From Deltaproteobacteria bacterium (lineage in GTDB: Bacteria; Desulfobacterota; BSN033; UBA1163), in assembly GCA_016875255.1 (NCBI GenBank), contig VGRU01000030.1, positions 1 to 24,575 on the forward strand: a stretch of DNA of 24,575 nt. The letters are read 5' to 3'. Position 1 is the first letter of the stretch, and each line of letters opens with the position of its first letter. Below, in pieces: positions 20,941-24,575 of the stretch. The position numbers were made by a program, and so were the translations under genes. Below the pieces are notes generated by a model. The model made no database searches, had not been told where the DNA came from, and worked only from the letters and a program-made list of their open reading frames with translations.

Positions 20941-21594
20941 CTAAGAGGTATACCCTTGGTGAATAGCATATCTTATCAGGTCTGCTGTTTTCTTTATATC
21001 CAATTTGCTCATGATGTTGGCCCGATGATTTTGCACGGTTCGGATACTGATGAATAGACAATTCGCAATCTCCTTGTTCGATTTTCCCTCAGCAATAAGC
21101 CTCAAGATCTCCATTTCACGGTTCGTCAGATGTTCCAATGGTGATTCGAATTGGTTACGGTGTATAGGTGTAGAAGCATTCGTGAGACCGTCAGAGAAGC
21201 GAGGTGAAATGTAAACCTTTCCCCTTCGGACCTTTTCTATGGCTGTGTGAAGTTCCTTGTCCGTATCCTCTTTAAGGACATACCCATCGGCACCCGAGGA
21301 GATAGCCTGATGGAGTAACTCTTTATCCTTATACATGGTCAGGATCAATACTTTCGTATCAGGGAAAATCTTCTTAAGCTCCCGAGTTGCTTCAATCCCC
21401 CGGAGATTGGGCATGGAGATATCGAGGATGACCAAGTTGGCATCTAAAATTTTCAAGAGGCTAAGAAGTTCCAGGCCATCGCTCGCCTCCCCTATAACCG
21501 TTAGATCGCCTGCCTCCTCAATCATCCGCTTGATGCCCTGCCGAACGATCGCATGATCATCGGCCAATACGATGCGATAAGGATGTCTCTTCAA
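20941..21594 (-). CDS. NarL/FixJ-type response regulator
   Basis: A 217-residue two-domain regulator. The receiver has D12/D13, phosphoacceptor D58 (LVILDISMP), T86 and K108; the LuxR-type HTH spans ~150-212 (LTNREMEILRLIAEGKSNKE, ISIRTVQNHRANI). It lies 74 bases after the three-PAS kinase with a HisKA_3 core on the same strand, the typical NarX/NarL-like arrangement, so the two are very likely cognate. The start is TTG, preceded by AAGGGGAG. Target genes are unknown. Confidence 0.92.
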   Translation of the reverse strand: MKRHPYRIVLADDHAIVRQGIKRMIEEAGDLTVIGEASDGLELLSLLKILDANLVILDISMPNLRGIEATRELKKIFPDTKVLILTMYKDKELLHQAISSGADGYVLKEDTDKELHTAIEKVRRGKVYISPRFSDGLTNASTPIHRNQFESPLEHLTNREMEILRLIAEGKSNKEIANCLFISIRTVQNHRANIMSKLDIKKTADLIRYAIHQGYTS

Positions 21595-21610
21595 ATTCTC
21601 CCCTTGTTTA

Positions 21611-21718
21611 CCCCGTCAGAAATAATGCCCCACTGCTCTCCAGTCCCGCCTATGGGGGGATTAGATTTTTAAATAATTCCGGCGGGGTGTAATTCCCAAC
21701 TGAAATTTCTAACGGGGC
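21611..21718. repeat. Inverted repeat spanning the kinase stop codon
   Basis: CCCCGTCAGAAAT (21612-21624) is matched by ATTTCTAACGGGG (21705-21717) with one mismatch. The segment includes the stop and last ~16 codons of the kinase, plus the kinase-regulator gap. It resembles a dispersed repeat that has inserted into the gene end. Confidence 0.5.
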
Positions 21719-23612
21719 AGGCTGGAATGGTGAAGCTTATTCTTGTGCCTTTGCCGACTTCGCTCCGGATGTCAAGGGATCCGCCCAGCATTCGTACACG
21801 TTCATCGATCGCTGCTAAACCTAAGCTCCATTCATCGGAATCTCTCATTGTTGTCTGTTTCATATCGAATCCCTTCCCATCATCTTCAACCCAAAAAGAA
21901 AGGCTATCTTTCTCTTTTTTGATGGCAACAGAGATACGGGTAGCCTGAGCATGTCTTCTTATATTGGTAAGAGCTTCCTGGAAGATCCTGTATATAATAA
22001 GTTGCCTCTCTTGAGAAATGAAATTATCGATGTCTGCTATGTCAAGTGAAGTCTCGATCTTGTGATCCTTGGCGAGATCGCCAATTAGATGTCGGAGGGC
22101 GGCCGTGAGGCCAAGATTTTCAAGGAGGTAAGGGCTTAGGTCTTGAGAAAGACGCCGAACATTTTCAATGATTTGTTCTACACTCCTTCGGGTATATTCA
22201 CATTCATCTCGAAGGACTTTCTGATCTTTCCGCAGCTTCCTTTGAATAGAACTTAAACGGAGCTTCAAGGCAATGAGGGCCTGCCCCAATTCATCGTGCA
22301 GTTCCATCGAGATTCGCTTTCGTTCTGTTTCTTGAGCTGTTAAGAGACGGGAGGAGAGAAAGTGAAGTCTCTTCTCCGATTCCCTTAAAGTCTCCTCCGC
22401 CTGTTTGCGTTCGGTGATGTCACGCGTCATTCCCAAAATTCCTACAGGCCGGCCATCAGGGGCAAGGAGAAAAGTCATTTTGACCTCAGTCCAGACTGTA
22501 GATCCGTCCTTACATCTGAGCTCAAGCTCTAATGTCCGCGAACGAAATGGGCGTCTCTCTTCTATCTGTTCTGTAATTCGCTCTTCTGCAAAGGCTTTTC
22601 TGGCAACTTCGTAGGAGGCAGGAGTTAAAACTTCTTCTATGCTCTGGGCCATCACTTCTTCAACGCTGTAACCCCGCAGGCTTTCAACAGAAGGGCTGAC
22701 GTACGTGTACCGCAGGTTCATATCCATGGTCCAGATGACGTCCGTCAGGTTCTCTGCGAGTAGGCGATAGTGTTTCTCGCTTTCTTGGAGTGCTTCTTGA
22801 ACACGCTTGTGCTCGGTAATATCTAACAGAGAGGCTACATTCTTTTGGGTTCCTGGAATCATAGCTACGGAAATACGGATGTCTTTAAGAATCCCCCGCC
22901 TGTCAATGAACCCAAATTCGAACTGCACTGGAGCGGCATTCGGATCCACTCTTATCAAACGAAAATATTCCTTCATTCTCTCCAAACCTTCTTGCCTGAC
23001 AAATTCCGTCCAGCTTTTCTTACCTTCAATCTCCTTTTTGGAGCAACCAGATAATTTTTCGAATTCTGAATTTACTAATTCTATAATCGTGTCCTCGTTT
23101 ATAATGGCTGTTGCGGTCCCAGTATTTTCAAAAATGGTCCGGTATTTATTCTCCGACTCCTTGAGGGCCTCTTCCATCTTCTTACGCTCAGTAATGTCTA
23201 TCCGACAGCCGACGATCTCTGTAGGGGTGCCCCCTACGTCGCGTACCAGGTTCAACCTGTCGTGCATCCACCGATATGTCCCATCCTTGTGAACAAAACG
23301 ATACTCATGAGTGTGATAATCCTGTTCAAATAGGCGTAACAGTTCGGAGAAGACCCTTGGCACATCTTCGGGGTGTATCCTATCTACCCAGAACCTCGAA
23401 TCCTGTAAAAACTCCCGAGCCTCGTATCCAAGCTGCGTTTTTATGTTTTCGCTAATAAAAGTTGCACCGAAGTCATCCGAGGGTTGGCAGCTATAGATTA
23501 TCCCTGGACTGGAAGTTAACAAATATTTCAGCCGCTCCTGAGCCACATGTACCGTTTCTTTTGCGGAGTTGGGCTTACCTTCTGATTCATTTATGAGTTG
23601 GCTTTTTGTCAT
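21669..23612 (-). CDS. Three-PAS sensor histidine kinase (HisKA_3 type)
   Basis: A 647-residue soluble kinase: PAS/PAC 1 (~28-143, ends GCRIDITERKKM), PAS 2 (~153-268, ends LLDITEHKRV), PAS 3 (~282-404, ends GMTRDITERKQA), then a HisKA_3 dimerisation domain with ERKRISMELHDELGQ (H439) and an HATPase with FQEALTNIRRHA (N550) and VEDDGKGFD. No membrane segment, so it senses a cytoplasmic cue; PAS cofactors are unknown. The final ~16 residues (from ACPVRNFSW) derive from a repeat in the 3' flank. GAGAGGAGGG precedes ATG. It lies downstream of a structured leader RNA with a terminator at 23688-23720. Confidence 0.93.
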   Translation of the reverse strand: MTKSQLINESEGKPNSAKETVHVAQERLKYLLTSSPGIIYSCQPSDDFGATFISENIKTQLGYEAREFLQDSRFWVDRIHPEDVPRVFSELLRLFEQDYHTHEYRFVHKDGTYRWMHDRLNLVRDVGGTPTEIVGCRIDITERKKMEEALKESENKYRTIFENTGTATAIINEDTIIELVNSEFEKLSGCSKKEIEGKKSWTEFVRQEGLERMKEYFRLIRVDPNAAPVQFEFGFIDRRGILKDIRISVAMIPGTQKNVASLLDITEHKRVQEALQESEKHYRLLAENLTDVIWTMDMNLRYTYVSPSVESLRGYSVEEVMAQSIEEVLTPASYEVARKAFAEERITEQIEERRPFRSRTLELELRCKDGSTVWTEVKMTFLLAPDGRPVGILGMTRDITERKQAEETLRESEKRLHFLSSRLLTAQETERKRISMELHDELGQALIALKLRLSSIQRKLRKDQKVLRDECEYTRRSVEQIIENVRRLSQDLSPYLLENLGLTAALRHLIGDLAKDHKIETSLDIADIDNFISQERQLIIYRIFQEALTNIRRHAQATRISVAIKKEKDSLSFWVEDDGKGFDMKQTTMRDSDEWSLGLAAIDERVRMLGGSLDIRSEVGKGTRISFTIPACPVRNFSWELHPAGII

Positions 23613-23687
23613 ATTTCTATCCCTCCTCTCTGTTCGATGAGAGAAAAATCAAAACCGCAATCCCCATTTAAAGCAATGAAGCTGGAT

Positions 23688-23720
23688 AAAAAAAGCCGTG
23701 AGAATAATTCCCCCACGGCT
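23688..23720 (-). terminator. Intrinsic terminator at the end of the leader RNA
   Basis: On the minus strand AGCCGTG (23720-23714), a 13-base loop and CACGGCT (23700-23694) form a perfect 7-bp stem followed by six T. The kinase start at 23612 lies beyond it, so readthrough is needed for its expression from the promoter at 23909-23936. Confidence 0.82.
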
Positions 23721-23902
23721 CAAAATATAGAAGGCCGTGGTTAAATTTCATTTACCCACAGCCTTCGCTGATTATATTGTAATTATTCTTTAATGATCAG
23801 CCGGAGACAGTGGGTAAACTTTGGTCCGATAAAACCAGCAAAAGTCGTAACCACTGTTTAAATTAGAAATACGAAGCTGACCCATTTCCATCCTTTAATC
23901 TA
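23688..23902 (-). ncRNA. Structured leader RNA, attenuator or riboswitch candidate
   Basis: About 215 bases between a consensus promoter and an intrinsic terminator on the minus strand, ending 75 bases before the kinase start. Read as RNA it has competing pairings: CAGCUUCG (23879-23872) with CGAAGGCUG (23767-23759); ACAGUGG (23857-23851) with CCACUGU (23813-23807); a 16-bp stem AAGGCUGUGGGUAAAU / AUUUAACCACGGCCUU (23765-23731, one G-U, one mismatch); CCACGGC (23740-23734) with GCCGUGG (23719-23713); and the terminator AGCCGUG/CACGGCU. Several share bases, so they exclude one another, as in riboswitches and attenuators. A free-standing small RNA is the alternative. I cannot assign a known class; there is no ORF. 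Confidence 0.55.
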
Positions 23903-23908
23903 ATTTTT

Positions 23909-23936
23909 ATTATACACCATTGAAGTTTCGTGTCAA
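23909..23936 (-). promoter_or_regulatory. Consensus sigma-70 promoter on the minus strand
   Basis: TTGACA (23936-23931), a 16-base spacer and TATAAT (23914-23909): both hexamers match the consensus perfectly. An A/T-rich tract (23940-23960) lies just upstream. The start point would be near 23902. This is the best promoter in the window and points into the leader RNA. Confidence 0.82.
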
Positions 23937-24030
23937 GAAAAATGTTTTTAAAAATATGTGAAATGCTTCACTCTTATACGAATTGGGGTTTGTAGCTGAA
24001 CCCTGATTTGGTATCATTACTGTCCCAATG

Positions 24031-24575
24031 TTATATTTGATAAGAAGCCCCAGCCTCCTTAAGATTTTCCTCGACAAAGGGGTAAAGGATCAGTTCTTCC
24101 TCTTCAAAGTCAGCAAAATCTGGTCGGATCTCCTTTAATCTCTGCTTCAACTTCTTTATCTCCTCCTGGGAAGAAAAATTTGCCATCACCGCAGGGAAAC
24201 AATCTATTCCTTCTTCCAACAGGTACTCCAATGCCTTGAATTGGTATTCGAACCCTTCGGGCTTTGCGTTGGTTAATCGTGTGAAATCTTCAGGACAAGC
24301 CCCTTTTAGGCTGACCCGGACATAAAGATGGGGAAAGCGGGAGAGCTCCTTTGCATAAGAAGGATCATGGCCAATCAAAATTCCGTTGGTTTCCAGGATG
24401 AAACGAATCTCTTTGGGAATAAGTTCGAGAACTTTTAGGAGGTGAGAACGGTGAAGGGTGGGCTCGTTACCACTTATCCGGATCTGCTCAAATCCCTTTT
24501 TTCTGGCAATGGTGACGAGGTTTTGTGCCACCTCCTCCGGCGAGTAGAATCTCCCGGCCTTTTCAGGTTGGGTGA
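24031..24575 (-). CDS. Radical SAM protein, C-terminal part (partial, COG5014-like)
   Basis: The frame is open to the right edge of the window, so the N-terminus with the CxxxCxxC cluster motif lies outside. The visible ~181 residues start TQPEKAGRFYSPEEVAQ and continue with IRISGNEPTLHRSHL (the GGEP-like motif appears as GNEP, which binds the SAM amino group), FILETNGILIG and YVRVSLKGACPEDF, all radical SAM barrel elements. The pattern resembles the COG5014 family of predicted Fe-S oxidoreductases; the reaction is not known. The stop codon at 24031 is ~95 bases upstream of the leader promoter. Confidence 0.85.
   Translation of the reverse strand, partial: TQPEKAGRFYSPEEVAQNLVTIARKKGFEQIRISGNEPTLHRSHLLKVLELIPKEIRFILETNGILIGHDPSYAKELSRFPHLYVRVSLKGACPEDFTRLTNAKPEGFEYQFKALEYLLEEGIDCFPAVMANFSSQEEIKKLKQRLKEIRPDFADFEEEELILYPFVEENLKEAGASYQI

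Noticed and set aside
23688..23902. 6S RNA, SRP RNA or RNase P RNA
   Set aside because: The expected hallmarks (end-to-end closing stem with central bubble, GGAAG-type SRP tip, P4 core) were not found, though a search with covariance models is the real test.

Overview
The window looks like a chromosomal segment of an uncultured anaerobic or facultatively anaerobic Gram-negative bacterium. The most likely affiliation is Desulfobacterota/Thermodesulfobacteriota-like, inferred from gene content (NO reductase, octaheme HAO-like cytochrome, DUF6448, GYD and DUF1059 proteins, COG5014-type radical SAM protein, many stand-alone sensors) and from dispersed G/C-rich hairpin repeats. Taxonomy is an inference and cannot be settled from the sequence alone.

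Layout. Bases 1-1376: the 3' end of a citramalate synthase-like gene, a ComEA-like SLBB/HhH protein, and a convergent Tpx-type lipoprotein that lacks the resolving cysteine. Bases 1555-4702: a nitric oxide reductase locus (two-heme NorC, NorB, DUF364 protein) behind a perfect CRP/FNR-type palindrome. Bases 4776-9149: the same palindrome, then a four-gene operon: DnaJ-type zinc ribbon miniprotein, DUF1059 protein, a large fusion of a geranylgeranyl-reductase-like flavoprotein with a type II NADH dehydrogenase, and a squalene/phytoene synthase-like enzyme. Bases 9108-9779: a convergent gene for an internally duplicated C-x30-C / CQLGxF protein with a third copy of the palindrome upstream, and next to it a leftover 3' end of a second squalene synthase-like gene. 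Bases 10066-12103: a decaying DUF6448 gene and an octaheme HAO-like cytochrome with a terminator. Bases 12277-16655 (all minus strand): a CopD-like membrane protein, a small unknown, a cytidylate-kinase-like/BON fusion, a KH/cold-shock fusion, a double universal stress protein, a GYD protein framed by a 16-bp inverted repeat, and a small helical unknown. Bases 16960-23612 (minus): a signalling cluster of GAF histidine kinase, cyclic-nucleotide-binding protein, GAF protein, receiver, glycogen-binding-like CBM48 protein, NarL-type regulator and three-PAS histidine kinase. Bases 23688-23936: a consensus promoter followed by a structured leader RNA with mutually exclusive hairpins and an intrinsic terminator, upstream of the last kinase. 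The right edge holds the 3' part of a radical SAM gene.

How it may work together. The shared TTGACTTAAGTCAA site ties NO reduction (norCB) to the flavoprotein/prenyl-synthase operon and to the CQLGxF protein, suggesting one NO- or anaerobiosis-responsive regulon. The strongest candidates for something undescribed are the isoprenoid-reductase/NDH-2 fusion operon and the attenuator-like leader RNA.
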